DNA from: Neodiprion pinetum
Lineage: Eukaryota; Arthropoda; Insecta; Hymenoptera; Diprionidae
NCBI RefSeq assembly: GCF_021155775.2
Contig: NW_027184483.1
Coordinates: 1-64,000 of the forward strand
Direction: 5' to 3'
DNA: 64,000 nt
Program-made: the position numbers and the translations under genes
The notes under the pieces: generated by a model
Database searches by the model: none
Told to the model about the DNA's origin: nothing
Seen by the model: the letters and a program-made list of their open reading frames with translations, nothing else
Shown here: in pieces, positions 46,404 through 56,193 of the stretch
Layout: every line of letters begins with the position of its first letter
How positions within the stretch are numbered: the first letter of the stretch is position 1

Positions 46404-48673
46404 TGTGACGTCCCAGACGCACTAGTCAACAAAAAAAAACAATTCTTAACGTTGACGCACGCGGAGCGACACTGCAATAACGGAGCCCTGTTTTATTTGA
46501 GGGACCCGGGCCCCCGCTATGGATTATATTCGTCGTTTAGGATGATATGGGGTAACGTAAATGAGCGTCTTACCTTTAGTCGAGGTAGATGGTCTCTGGT
46601 TCGGAGTCCAGGTCGATAACTTCCGGCTCTTCTACCCAGTCGTATACGGTTGGTACAGGGAACAGCTTCCTCCTAATGTCGATTTGCTCGTATAACAGCC
46701 CCTCGCTGACTCTAGTAACCGTCTGTATGACTTCACGTTCTACCCCGTGAGTTGAGAACGGGTGGTCAACCTTGGGTTGGCTGGATGCGTGCGACGAGAA
46801 AGAGCCCGATTCTTCGTTAGAGCTAGGTTGTGTATAGATCGGAAGGATCTCTACTGGACCGTTGATACGTTTGATTCTGGCTTGTAATATAGCTTGCTTC
46901 TTAGCCTGTAGTCGTCGGCCTGCGCGATGTCTATTCTTACGACCGTGACGTTTACTGGACCTTGACATCTACCGATATAGAAAGGGGTGGGAGTTAATTA
47001 ACTTGGAAAAGCTAGTTTTACAAGCTTAATTAAGTCAGCGTCTCCGCTAACAACCAATGTTAATGTGGGTAAAAGGGAATTACCTTGGGTTATTCACTGA
47101 CTCTAGTTTTAGGTTCAAGAAATGAGAACTCGATGAAATAAATCTATGTGTTTAGTATATTGTTACAGATAATTCGAAAAAGGTACAATGTTTAGTATTC
47201 TAGTCGCGTATATTAAGAGTTTACGTTAAACAGAGCGCTTAAGCTATAGCGAATGTATACTAGTTCTAAACGTGCAAGTCAACTGTGCGACTCGTAGAGA
47301 TTTACAAGAACTAGCGAATGTGTACAAGTTCTAAACGTGCAAGCTAACTGTGTAACTCGTAGAGATTTACAAGAACTCGACTGGTCTGCTTGAAGCGCGG
47401 ATGAGAAGTGATGTCCAGGGTGCGAAGCGTCGACCGTCTCAGCTCTCGAGTGTCCTGGTGCGCATGCGCGGGGCGATGGTGCGCGCGCTGCTGGCCTGCC
47501 TTGACGCGCTCGGTGTCACGTAGGCGCGCGTGACGTCAGAGCCTTGGAATGCGGCTCTTTGTTGGCGGAGTCCCGTTAGGTCCGACCTGTTGCTGCCTGC
47601 CTGCGTGCACGTGTTCGGGGTCCGGCGCCGACTTGTCGCTGCCTGCCTGCTTGCACGTGTTTGGGGCCTGACGTCATGCTGTGAGGGTTGTCTGGTTTAT
47701 GGCCCTGTTGTAAACCGGTCCCTGGCTAAGTGCGGGTCTGGCTTTCATCCCTGTTTATGGGGGTCGAGTAGAACAGGTTTTTCCCGCTCGACCCTTGGCC
47801 TTTGTTCTGAGTTGGCGTCGGTCCGTCGGCCTGGGCTGGAATTGCTTGGCTCAGTTTCTCCTCGGGTATCGGATCGCCGTGTCGATGTTTCCTCTTAAGT
47901 GCTTCTCGGTACTTGGGCGATTTATTGCTTCCGTCTGTTTATTGTACCGAGGTCCGGGGCTGTTTAGTCTAGAGCGTATCTTAACTATGCAAAATCTTAT
48001 CTTTACTAGGATGAACGCTCAGCGGGTGTTTATGTTAGGGTTCGCTTACGAACCTTTGTTTAAGTGCTTCGAGTCCCGCTGGCCGCTCTGGTTACAGTTA
48101 TTTATTTATTCTAACAAATGTGGTTATTCCTAAGAAGTGCACGTGGTCGAGCGCTGGACGTGCGGAATGTCACGTAGGCCTGCTGAAGGCGTATTTCGGA
48201 TGAAGGGATAAGGTTTCCCTTTTGCGCGTCGATGACGTGTACTCCTTTTATGTAATACATATATGAGTATATTATATTTATGGGTAAGTTTATGCGATTG
48301 TTTATTATATCGTTTATTTTATCATTCGTAATAAGACGGCATGATAATTATGAGTATGCATATATATGTGTACATTCCTAAATAGCGCGATGTGCGTGTA
48401 TTTCTCATAGTGTAGTATATGATGAGCGGGCGAGCCAAGATGGCGGCCTCTTAGCACGACTGTGAATATGGCTTGCTGCCTGGTGCTTTCTGCCGGGTAC
48501 CCCATGTTGCCTTGCTCTTCGCTTATGAGATATTATAATGTATTCCTATATCTTAGGTATAATACAAGTATGTGTTATGCTAATAGTAGTATACTCGAGG
48601 TAAGAGAGCAACAGTTTTAGTATGATAATAGGAAAAATATATATATGGTAGACGTTCTTCCGGGGACGTCACA
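46404..48673 (-). repeat. 3' LTR of copy A (2,270 bp)
   Basis: Full-length LTR, reverse orientation. It has several private substitutions seen by eye relative to the other LTRs, including K3R in the ORF, ATCTATGTG for ATCTTTGTG near 47153, GTGATGTCC near 47408 and GCTTACGAACC near 48045. AATAAA in sense is at 46492-46497. All other LTR modules are present. Confidence 0.93.
46576..46968 (-). CDS. LTR-encoded accessory protein, 130 aa (copy A)
   Basis: Same protein as 27879-28271 with the single change K3R in the basic N-terminus. The acceptor-like and donor-like flanks are intact. This is the most diverged LTR of the set, yet the frame has no stop or indel. Confidence 0.65.
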   Translation of the reverse strand: MSRSSKRHGRKNRHRAGRRLQAKKQAILQARIKRINGPVEILPIYTQPSSNEESGSFSSHASSQPKVDHPFSTHGVEREVIQTVTRVSEGLLYEQIDIRRKLFPVPTVYDWVEEPEVIDLDSEPETIYLD

Positions 48674-48684
48674 CCCCCCTCCTT
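48674..48684 (-). other. Polypurine tract of copy A
   Basis: Reverse complement of AAGGAGGGGGG abutting the LTR at 48673. Confidence 0.85.
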
Positions 48685-48733
48685 ATTTGAAGGAAATAAG
48701 TTTTATTTCCGTAAAAGATCTTAGCGGCGTTCA

Positions 48734-50758
48734 CTAAACCAAGTTAAGATCTTTTGCTCTCTGTTGTGCTCTTTCCTCGAGCTTCTTCAACTCTATGTCA
48801 GAATTCAAGTCTAGATTTTCTGGAAAGTGAATTGACTGTGACGGAACGTGGTAAATTATTTTATTCAGTGGTTCCGTCTGCTCCTGGGCGTCAGTCGTCA
48901 TTGGTTGATCGGTCTTTTGTCCTCGTAGGTGCATTAACAGATGCGTCACCGAGTCCCACAGTGAGGCTATCAAGTGGTAACTGCATCCATATGCTGTGTG
49001 GAGCGTGTAACCATGTATGCATGTGTCGATTAAGAATTTCAGCAGTGCCCACACGGCCCAGATCCCCCATATTCCTCCGACAACACTCCCGAAGGTGGTG
49101 AATCCAGTAAATAGTCTTTTTGCCGTTGATTCTGCTATTCGCGTTAGAGTCTTTTCGTCTAACAAGTTATACATATTGATTGTTCCCGTCCCGATGGTCT
49201 CGCCTCGGGCGCCTCTGGATATGGTGTCGAGTAGTGCAGGTTTTTCTGCTGGAAACATGATGTGTTCCCGTAATTCTTGCAATTCCTCCTCAGTGTAAAT
49301 TCCGCTTGATCCCAGGGGTCCAGGATTACTATATTTCCAATTCATGTTTGTCAAGGGCTTGAGTTTCTGCGGTACCTTGGCTTCGGATGCCCTAGGTGTG
49401 AACTTGTACCACGTCTCTTCTACCTTAAACATTGGCGGCACGACCTCGTTGCAGCTCCTCCTGGTTCCGGTCTTCACGAGAATCCTCGATTTGGGTCGCA
49501 GGAACATGCTCTCATTTTGGTGATTCACAGGAAGATCATTGTAACATTCTGCCGTCTTGCGGAATTCCACTTCTACTGGGATGCATTTCATAATATAGAT
49601 TACTTCGCCGGCTATTGTTGCAAAATAGCCGGGGCCCTTCATTAGGTTAAAGGCAAAACTGTCAGGTGATAATTCAGCGAGATTTAATGCATTTTTCAGC
49701 ACCTGTTGTTCTAATTTACATTTCTGCTCGATCACGTCCCTGTATAAGTTGGTGGTCTGCGTTCTGATGTGTTTTTCTACATAAATGAATTTTGAATTGA
49801 TGTATGAAAAGATGTCGATGTTTGATACTGCTAATCTTGATCGTTGTTTGAAGACTTCCGTTGGATTGGTCTCAAAGATAAATAGACGGGGGTGCTCTGT
49901 GTTTATGATTTTATAGCCGCAAATGGTGGCTCTGGACCTTTCCATTAGCGCGAAGGTTGTGTCACCCGTCTGTAGCGAGTAAACGGTTGGAGAGTCCGTC
50001 GCGTTCGTTCGGTCTGCGTATCCCGTGTATAGTACGTCATATTTGTCAAATTTACATTCGTCGAGGGGCGTTGTTGTCCAGTAGGTATGGCCACCCTCAT
50101 CGTCGATGCACTGCCCGTCTCCAAAAGGGCAGGTTGTTCCACTCTTCAGCAAAATTTGATTGTTGGAGATCTTGACGTTCGCCGTGTACGAGTAGACCGA
50201 AATCTTGATTACTGCCTGCACGACAGCGCTTTCCCACTGTCCATAACCGTCATTGTAATATTGCCCTTGGCAGGTACCGTCAGAGGTAAGGCTGCCGGCC
50301 AAGGTGGCGTCGCGTAGCGTCGTTACGTTTGTTGGGATCTCGACCAAATGCGTCTGTGACCCGAGGGTTAGCGTACCTGTGCGATGTAGCGTCTCGCATG
50401 CTTCCCTTGAGATTCTTGGAAGGTAAGCCTTTCTTCCTCCGTCGGTCACCGAGTTGTGTGAAAATTGTCCGCATCGATAAACTGTTCTGTCGATCTCCAC
50501 TTTGCATTGTAAGACTTGCGCCTGTTTGTATTCCGTGAGTTGGAGCAATTGTATAAACGTTCGTTCGTTTTGTGTCTTGTCGTGTTCCAAATCACATTGG
50601 TCGATGTCTAGTAGATTTATAGTTGTTACGTTAAGGGCAGCTCCGCCACAGTCATACCCGATTAATGCATGGGCCCCCTTCAACCAACAAATGGTAGTGA
50701 GGAGTACGAGGACGGACCTCATGGCTGGGGTTTGCATTGACCCTGTAACGTATGTCAT
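48734..50758 (-). CDS. env: Envelope glycoprotein (copy A), 674 aa
   Basis: Open and full-length although the element is interrupted. It differs from copy 1 at residue 17 (V for I, in the signal sequence); a few other base changes are silent (for example near 50275, 50399 and 50436). Signal peptide, cysteines, glycosylation sites, membrane span and tail are as in copy 1. Its normal promoter is separated from it by the inserted copy B, but the copy B 3' LTR lies directly upstream and could drive it. Confidence 0.85.
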   Translation of the reverse strand: MTYVTGSMQTPAMRSVLVLLTTICWLKGAHALIGYDCGGAALNVTTINLLDIDQCDLEHDKTQNERTFIQLLQLTEYKQAQVLQCKVEIDRTVYRCGQFSHNSVTDGGRKAYLPRISREACETLHRTGTLTLGSQTHLVEIPTNVTTLRDATLAGSLTSDGTCQGQYYNDGYGQWESAVVQAVIKISVYSYTANVKISNNQILLKSGTTCPFGDGQCIDDEGGHTYWTTTPLDECKFDKYDVLYTGYADRTNATDSPTVYSLQTGDTTFALMERSRATICGYKIINTEHPRLFIFETNPTEVFKQRSRLAVSNIDIFSYINSKFIYVEKHIRTQTTNLYRDVIEQKCKLEQQVLKNALNLAELSPDSFAFNLMKGPGYFATIAGEVIYIMKCIPVEVEFRKTAECYNDLPVNHQNESMFLRPKSRILVKTGTRRSCNEVVPPMFKVEETWYKFTPRASEAKVPQKLKPLTNMNWKYSNPGPLGSSGIYTEEELQELREHIMFPAEKPALLDTISRGARGETIGTGTINMYNLLDEKTLTRIAESTAKRLFTGFTTFGSVVGGIWGIWAVWALLKFLIDTCIHGYTLHTAYGCSYHLIASLWDSVTHLLMHLRGQKTDQPMTTDAQEQTEPLNKIIYHVPSQSIHFPENLDLNSDIELKKLEERAQQRAKDLNLV

Positions 50759-50808
50759 AATACCTATAAATTCTGACGTCTACTCCTAAATCTGCTTAGT
50801 GTACAAAA

Positions 50809-51237
50809 TTATACGGCGTCTTTGAACATCTGACTGCCTACATAGTTAACAATTGGGCCGGAGACGGTGTACTTGGACACTTCGCCGTCCATGCCTTTAC
50901 CTACGTATGTGTACGCTTCGTTCAGGTCTGGGTGAAATAGCACTGATATGTGGGTTTCGTCCGGGCGGGCGAAAAACACATCTAATACTTGATCTACTAT
51001 GCCTCTTTGGCTGCGAATTCTTTTATAATACGTTCTGTAGTCGCCTTCACCCAAATCTGTTATTTTTATCATTTCCCTAAGTAATGACTTGAAAGCTTCA
51101 TTGGCCTTAAAATATAGTGTTATTGTAACCTTGTACATTATGATTTTAATGTTTGTGACTGGGTATGGTAGTGTCTGCGGCTTTTCAATGAAAACTACTT
51201 CGAGATGATCGTCTTCCTCATTAGCCGGGAGCTTCAT
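50809..51237 (-). CDS. ORF142 accessory protein (copy A)
   Basis: Residue-identical to copy 1. It lies 60 bp downstream (in sense) of the copy B 3' LTR, with the acceptor-like CCACAG retained between them (sense TTTATTATTCTGTCCACAG). An LTR-initiated transcript could thus splice into it. Confidence 0.72.
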   Translation of the reverse strand: MKLPANEEDDHLEVVFIEKPQTLPYPVTNIKIIMYKVTITLYFKANEAFKSLLREMIKITDLGEGDYRTYYKRIRSQRGIVDQVLDVFFARPDETHISVLFHPDLNEAYTYVGKGMDGEVSKYTVSGPIVNYVGSQMFKDAV

Positions 51238-51292
51238 TATATTATTGTGTTCTTACTTTCTAGTGATTCCTGTGGACAGAATAATAAAGGAT

Positions 51293-51296
51293 AGGT
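51293..51296. other. Target-site duplication of copy B (AGGT), inner side
   Basis: AGGT directly before the LTR. In uninterrupted copies the site reads GGATAGGTGCGATTATGCC on the plus strand (near 56183). Insertion of copy B with duplication of AGGT would leave exactly the sequence seen. The partner AGGT is predicted directly after the copy B 5' LTR, near 65665. Confidence 0.7.
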
Positions 51297-53566
51297 TGTG
51301 ACGTCCCAGACGCACTAGTCAACAAAAAAAAACAATTCTTAACGTTGACGCACGCGGAGCGACACTGCAATAACGGAGCCCTGTTTTATTTGAGGGACCC
51401 GGGCCCCCGCTATGGATTATATTCGTCGTTTAGGATGATATGGGGTAACGTAAATGAGCGTCTTACCTTTAGTCGAGGTAGATGGTCTCTGGTTCGGAGT
51501 CCAGGTCGATAACTTCCGGCTCTTCTACCCAGTCGTATACGGTTGGTACAGGGAACAGCTTCCTCCTAATGTCGATTTGCTCGTATAACAGCCCCTCGCT
51601 GACTCTAGTAACCGTCTGTATGACTTCACGTTCTACCCCGTGAGTTGAGAACGGGTGGTCAACCTTGGGTTGGCTGGATGCGTGCGACGAGAAAGAGCCC
51701 GATTCTTCGTTAGAGCTAGGTTGTGTATAGATCGGAAGGATCTCTACTGGACCGTTGATACGTTTGATTCTGGCTTGTAATATAGCTTGCTTCTTAGCCT
51801 GTAGTCGTCGGCCTGCGCGATGTCTATTCTTACGACCGTGACGTTTACTGGACTTTGACATCTACCGATATAGAAAGGGGTGGGAGTTAATTAACTTGGA
51901 AAAGCTAGTTTTACAAGCTTAATTAAGTCAGCGTCTCCGCTAACAACCAATGTTAATGTGGGTAAAAGGGAATTACCTTGGGTTATTCACTGACTCTAGT
52001 TTTAGGTTCAAGAAATGAGAACTCGATGAAATAAATCTTTGTGTTTAGTATATTGTTACAGATAATTCGAAAAAGGTACAATGTTTAGTATTCTAGTCGC
52101 GTATATTAAGAGTTTACGTTAAACAGAGCGCTTAAGCTATAGCGAATGTATACTAGTTCTAAACGTGCAAGTCAACTGTGCGACTCGTAGAGATTTACAA
52201 GAACTAGCGAATGTGTACAAGTTCTAAACGTGCAAGCTAACTGTGTAACTCGTAGAGATTTACAAGAACTCGACTGGTCTGCTTGAAGCGCGGATGAGAA
52301 GTGTTGTCCAGGGTGCGAAGCGTCGACCGTCTCAGCTCTCGAGTGTCCTGGTGCGCATGCGCGGGGCGATGGTGCGCGCGCTGCTGGCCTGCCTTGACGC
52401 GCTCGGTGTCACGTAGGCGCGCGTGACGTCAGAGCCTTGGAATGCGGCTCTTTGTTGGCGGAGTCCCGTTAGGTCCAACCTGTTGCTGCCTGCCTGCGTG
52501 CACGTGTTCGGGGTCCGGCGCCGACTTGTCGCTGCCTGCCTGCTTGCACGTGTTTGGGGCCTGACGTCATGCTGTGAGGGTTGTCTGGTTTATGGCCCTG
52601 TTGTAAACCGGTCCCTGGCTAAGTGCGGGTCTGGCTTTCATCCCTGTTTATGGGGGTCGAGTAGAACAGGTTTTTCCCGCTCGACCCTTGGCCTTTGTTC
52701 TGAGTTGGCGTCGGTCCGTCGGCCTGGGCTGGAATTGCTTGGCTCAGTTTCTCCTCGGGTATCGGATCGCCGTGTCGATGTTTCCTCTTAAGTGCTTCTC
52801 GGTACTTGGGCGATTTATTGCTTCCGTCTGTTTATTGTACCGAGGTCCGGGGCTGTTTAGTCTAGAGCGTATCTTAACTATGCAAAATCTTATCTTTACT
52901 AGGATGAACGCTCAGCGGGTGTTTATGTTAGGGTTCGCCTACGAACCTTTGTTTAAGTGCTTCGAGTCCCGCTGGCCGCTCTGGTTACAGTTATTTATTT
53001 ATTCTAACAAATGTGGTTATTCCTAAGAAGTGCACGTGGTCGAGCGCTGGACGTGCGGAATGTCACGTAGGCCTGCTGAAGGCGTATTTCGGATGAAGGG
53101 ATAAGGTTTCCCTTTTGCGCGTCGATGACGTGTACTCCTTTTATGTAATACATATATGAGTATATTATATTTATGGGTAAGTTTATACGATTGTTTATTA
53201 TATCGTTTATTTTATCATTCGTAATAAGACGGCATGATAATTATGAGTATGCATATGTATGTGTACATTCCTAAATAGCGCGATGTGCGTGTATTTCTCA
53301 TAGTGTAGTATATGATGAGCGGGCGAGCCAAGATGGCGGCCTCTTAGCACGACTGTGAATATGGCTTGCTGCCTGGTGCTTTCTGCCGGGTACCCCATGT
53401 TGCCTTGCTCTTCGCTTATGAGATATTATAATGTATTCCTATATCTTAGGTATAATACAAGTATGTGTTGTGCTAATAGTAGTATACTCGAGGTAAGAGA
53501 GCAACAGTTTTAGTATGATAATAGGAAAAATATATATATGGTAGACGTTCTTCCGGGGACGTCACA
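51297..53566 (-). repeat. 3' LTR of copy B (2,270 bp)
   Basis: Full-length. Differences from the copy 1 LTRs seen by eye are few (AGGTCCAACC near 52471; GTGTTGTGCT near 53464). It contains all modules: 130-codon ORF, tandem duplications and CRE-like palindromes. Confidence 0.94.
51469..51861 (-). CDS. LTR-encoded accessory protein, 130 aa (copy B, 3' LTR)
   Basis: Residue-identical to the copy 1 protein, with the same splice-like flanks. This LTR could act as promoter and leader for ORF142 and env of copy A lying directly downstream in sense. Confidence 0.65.
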   Translation of the reverse strand: MSKSSKRHGRKNRHRAGRRLQAKKQAILQARIKRINGPVEILPIYTQPSSNEESGSFSSHASSQPKVDHPFSTHGVEREVIQTVTRVSEGLLYEQIDIRRKLFPVPTVYDWVEEPEVIDLDSEPETIYLD

Positions 53567-53577
53567 CCCCCCTCCTT
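53567..53577 (-). other. Polypurine tract of copy B
   Basis: Reverse complement of AAGGAGGGGGG next to the LTR; the hairpin with AATAAA lies at 53585-53603. Confidence 0.85.
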
Positions 53578-53626
53578 ATTTGAAGGAAATAAGTTTTATT
53601 TCCGTAAAAGATCTTAGCGGCGTTCA

Positions 53627-55651
53627 CTAAACCAAGTTAAGATCTTTTGCTCTCTGTTGTGCTCTTTCCTCGAGCTTCTTCAACTCTATGTCAGAATTCA
53701 AGTCTAGATTTTCTGGAAAGTGAATTGACTGTGACGGAACGTGGTAAATTATTTTATTCAGTGGTTCCGTCTGCTCCTGGGCGTCAGTCGTCATTGGTTG
53801 ATCGGTCTTTTGTCCTCGTAGGTGCATTAACAGATGCGTCACCGAGTCCCACAGTGAGGCTATCAAGTGGTAACTGCATCCATATGCTGTGTGGAGCGTG
53901 TAACCATGTATGCATGTGTCGATTAAGAATTTCAGCAGTGCCCACACGGCCCAGATCCCCCATATTCCTCCGACAACACTCCCGAAGGTGGTGAATCCAG
54001 TAAATAGTCTTTTTGCCGTTGATTCTGCTATTCGCGTTAGAGTCTTTTCGTCTAACAAGTTATACATATTGATTGTTCCCGTCCCGATGGTCTCGCCTCG
54101 GGCGCCTCTGGATATGGTGTCGAGTAGTGCAGGTTTTTCTGCTGGAAACATGATGTGTTCCCGTAATTCTTGCAATTCCTCCTCAGTGTAAATTCCGCTT
54201 GATCCCAGGGGTCCAGGATTACTATATTTCCAATTCATGTTTGTCAAGGGCTTGAGTTTCTGCGGTACCTTGGCTTCGGATGCCCTAGGTGTGAACTTGT
54301 ACCACGTCTCTTCTACCTTAAACATTGGCGGCACGACCTCGTTGCAGCTCCTCCTGGTTCCGGTCTTCACGAGAATCCTCGATTTGGGTCGCAGGAACAT
54401 GCTCTCATTTTGGTGATTCACAGGAAGATCATTGTAACATTCTGCCGTCTTGCGGAATTCCACTTCTACTGGGATGCATTTCATAATATAGATTACTTCG
54501 CCGGCTATTGTTGCAAAATAGCCGGGGCCCTTCATTAGGTTAAAGGCAAAACTGTCAGGTGATAATTCAGCGAGATTTAATGCATTTTTCAGCACCTGTT
54601 GTTCTAATTTACATTTCTGCTCGATCACGTCCCTGTATAAGTTGGTGGTCTGCGTTCTGATGTGTTTTTCTACATAAATGAATTTTGAATTGATGTATGA
54701 AAAGATGTCGATGTTTGATACTGCTAATCTTGATCGTTGTTTGAAGACTTCCGTTGGATTGGTCTCAAAGATAAATAGACGGGGGTGCTCTGTGTTTATG
54801 ATTTTATAGCCGCAAATGGTGGCTCTGGACCTTTCCATTAGCGCGAAGGTTGTGTCACCCGTCTGTAGCGAGTAAACGGTTGGAGAGTCCGTCGCGTTCG
54901 TTCGGTCTGCGTATCCCGTGTATAGTACGTCATATTTGTCAAATTTACATTCGTCGAGGGGCGTTGTTGTCCAGTAGGTATGGCCACCCTCATCGTCGAT
55001 GCACTGCCCGTCTCCAAAAGGGCAGGTTGTTCCACTCTTCAGCAAAATTTGATTGTTGGAGATCTTGACGTTCGCCGTGTACGAGTAGACCGAAATCTTG
55101 ATTACTGCCTGCACGACAGCGCTTTCCCACTGTCCATAACCGTCATTGTAATATTGCCCTTGGCAGGTTCCGTCAGAGGTAAGGCTGCCGGCCAAGGTGG
55201 CGTCGCGTAGCGTCGTTACGTTTGTTGGGATCTCGACCAAATGCGTCTGTGACCCGAGGGTTAGCGTACCTGTGCGATGTAGCGTCTCGCACGCTTCCCT
55301 TGAGATTCTTGGAAGGTAAGCCTTTCTTCCACCGTCGGTCACCGAGTTGTGTGAAAATTGTCCGCATCGATAAACTGTTCTGTCGATCTCCACTTTGCAT
55401 TGTAAGACTTGCGCCTGTTTGTATTCCGTGAGTTGGAGCAATTGTATAAACGTTCGTTCGTTTTGTGTCTTGTCGTGTTCCAAATCACATTGGTCGATGT
55501 CTAGTAGATTTATAGTTGTTACGTTAAGGGCAGCTCCGCCACAGTCATACCCGATTAATGCATGGGCCCCCTTCAACCAACAAATGGTAGTGAGGAGTAT
55601 GAGGACGGACCTCATGGCTGGGGTTTGCATTGACCCTGTAACGTATGTCAT
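53627..55651 (-). CDS. env: Envelope glycoprotein (copy B), 674 aa
   Basis: Residue-identical to the copy 1 Env: signal sequence, cysteine-rich chuvirus-like ectodomain, span at about 553-577 and 95-residue tail. It is preceded by ORF142 at a 50-bp interval. Confidence 0.85.
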   Translation of the reverse strand: MTYVTGSMQTPAMRSVLILLTTICWLKGAHALIGYDCGGAALNVTTINLLDIDQCDLEHDKTQNERTFIQLLQLTEYKQAQVLQCKVEIDRTVYRCGQFSHNSVTDGGRKAYLPRISREACETLHRTGTLTLGSQTHLVEIPTNVTTLRDATLAGSLTSDGTCQGQYYNDGYGQWESAVVQAVIKISVYSYTANVKISNNQILLKSGTTCPFGDGQCIDDEGGHTYWTTTPLDECKFDKYDVLYTGYADRTNATDSPTVYSLQTGDTTFALMERSRATICGYKIINTEHPRLFIFETNPTEVFKQRSRLAVSNIDIFSYINSKFIYVEKHIRTQTTNLYRDVIEQKCKLEQQVLKNALNLAELSPDSFAFNLMKGPGYFATIAGEVIYIMKCIPVEVEFRKTAECYNDLPVNHQNESMFLRPKSRILVKTGTRRSCNEVVPPMFKVEETWYKFTPRASEAKVPQKLKPLTNMNWKYSNPGPLGSSGIYTEEELQELREHIMFPAEKPALLDTISRGARGETIGTGTINMYNLLDEKTLTRIAESTAKRLFTGFTTFGSVVGGIWGIWAVWALLKFLIDTCIHGYTLHTAYGCSYHLIASLWDSVTHLLMHLRGQKTDQPMTTDAQEQTEPLNKIIYHVPSQSIHFPENLDLNSDIELKKLEERAQQRAKDLNLV

Positions 55652-55701
55652 AATACCTATAAATTCTGACGTCTACTCTTAAATCTGCTTAGTGTACAAA
55701 A

Positions 55702-56130
55702 TTATACGGCGTCTTTGAACATCTGACTGCCTACATAGTTAACAATTGGGCCGGAGACGGTGTACTTGGACACTTCGCCGTCCATGCCTTTACCTACGTA
55801 TGTGTACGCTTCGTTCAGGTCTGGGTGAAATAGCACTGATATGTGGGTTTCGTCCGGGCGGGCGAAAAACACATCTAATACTTGATCTACTATGCCTCTT
55901 TGGCTGCGAATTCTTTTATAATACGTTCTGTAGTCGCCTTCACCCAAATCTGTTATTTTTATCATTTCCCTAAGTAATGACTTGAAAGCTTCATTGGCCT
56001 TAAAATATAGTGTTATTGTAACCTTGTACATTATGATTTTAATGTTTGTGACTGGGTATGGTAGTGTCTGCGGCTTTTCAATGAAAACTACTTCGAGATG
56101 ATCGTCTTCCTCATTAGCCGGGAGCTTCAT
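55702..56130 (-). CDS. ORF142 accessory protein (copy B)
   Basis: Residue-identical to copies 1 and A. It starts 63 bp after the pol stop, with the same acceptor-like tract in between. Function unknown. Confidence 0.75.
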   Translation of the reverse strand: MKLPANEEDDHLEVVFIEKPQTLPYPVTNIKIIMYKVTITLYFKANEAFKSLLREMIKITDLGEGDYRTYYKRIRSQRGIVDQVLDVFFARPDETHISVLFHPDLNEAYTYVGKGMDGEVSKYTVSGPIVNYVGSQMFKDAV

Positions 56131-56193
56131 TATATTATTGTGTTCTTACTTTCTAGTGATTCCTGTGGACAGAATAATAAAGGATAGGTGCGA

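Larger units (their letters stand above)
46404..51296 (-). mobile_element. 3' part of a second copy of the element (copy A), interrupted
   Basis: Minus strand. It corresponds to positions 35649-40541 of copy 1 without length change (sum of coordinates constant at 86,945): the last bases after pol, ORF142, env, polypurine tract and the 3' LTR. It stops exactly at the LTR of copy B. The boundary bases ACCT (sense; AGGT at 51293-51296 on the plus strand) are bases 35649-35652 of the element and fit a 4-bp target duplication made when copy B inserted. Its gag and pol are therefore expected beyond the window, not deleted. Its LTR has more private differences than the others, so it is the older copy. 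Confidence 0.85.

Noticed and set aside
51297..51300. Interpretation of copy A as an element with gag and pol deleted
   Set aside because: The junction is exactly at an LTR end with a 4-bp string that fits a target duplication, and no PBS follows the middle LTR in sense. Nested insertion explains this more simply.
51240..51300. Copy A as a retrotransposed spliced env RNA
   Set aside because: The junction keeps the intron-side pyrimidine tract (24 nt or more upstream of the AG), which splicing would have removed, and a complete LTR adjoins it.
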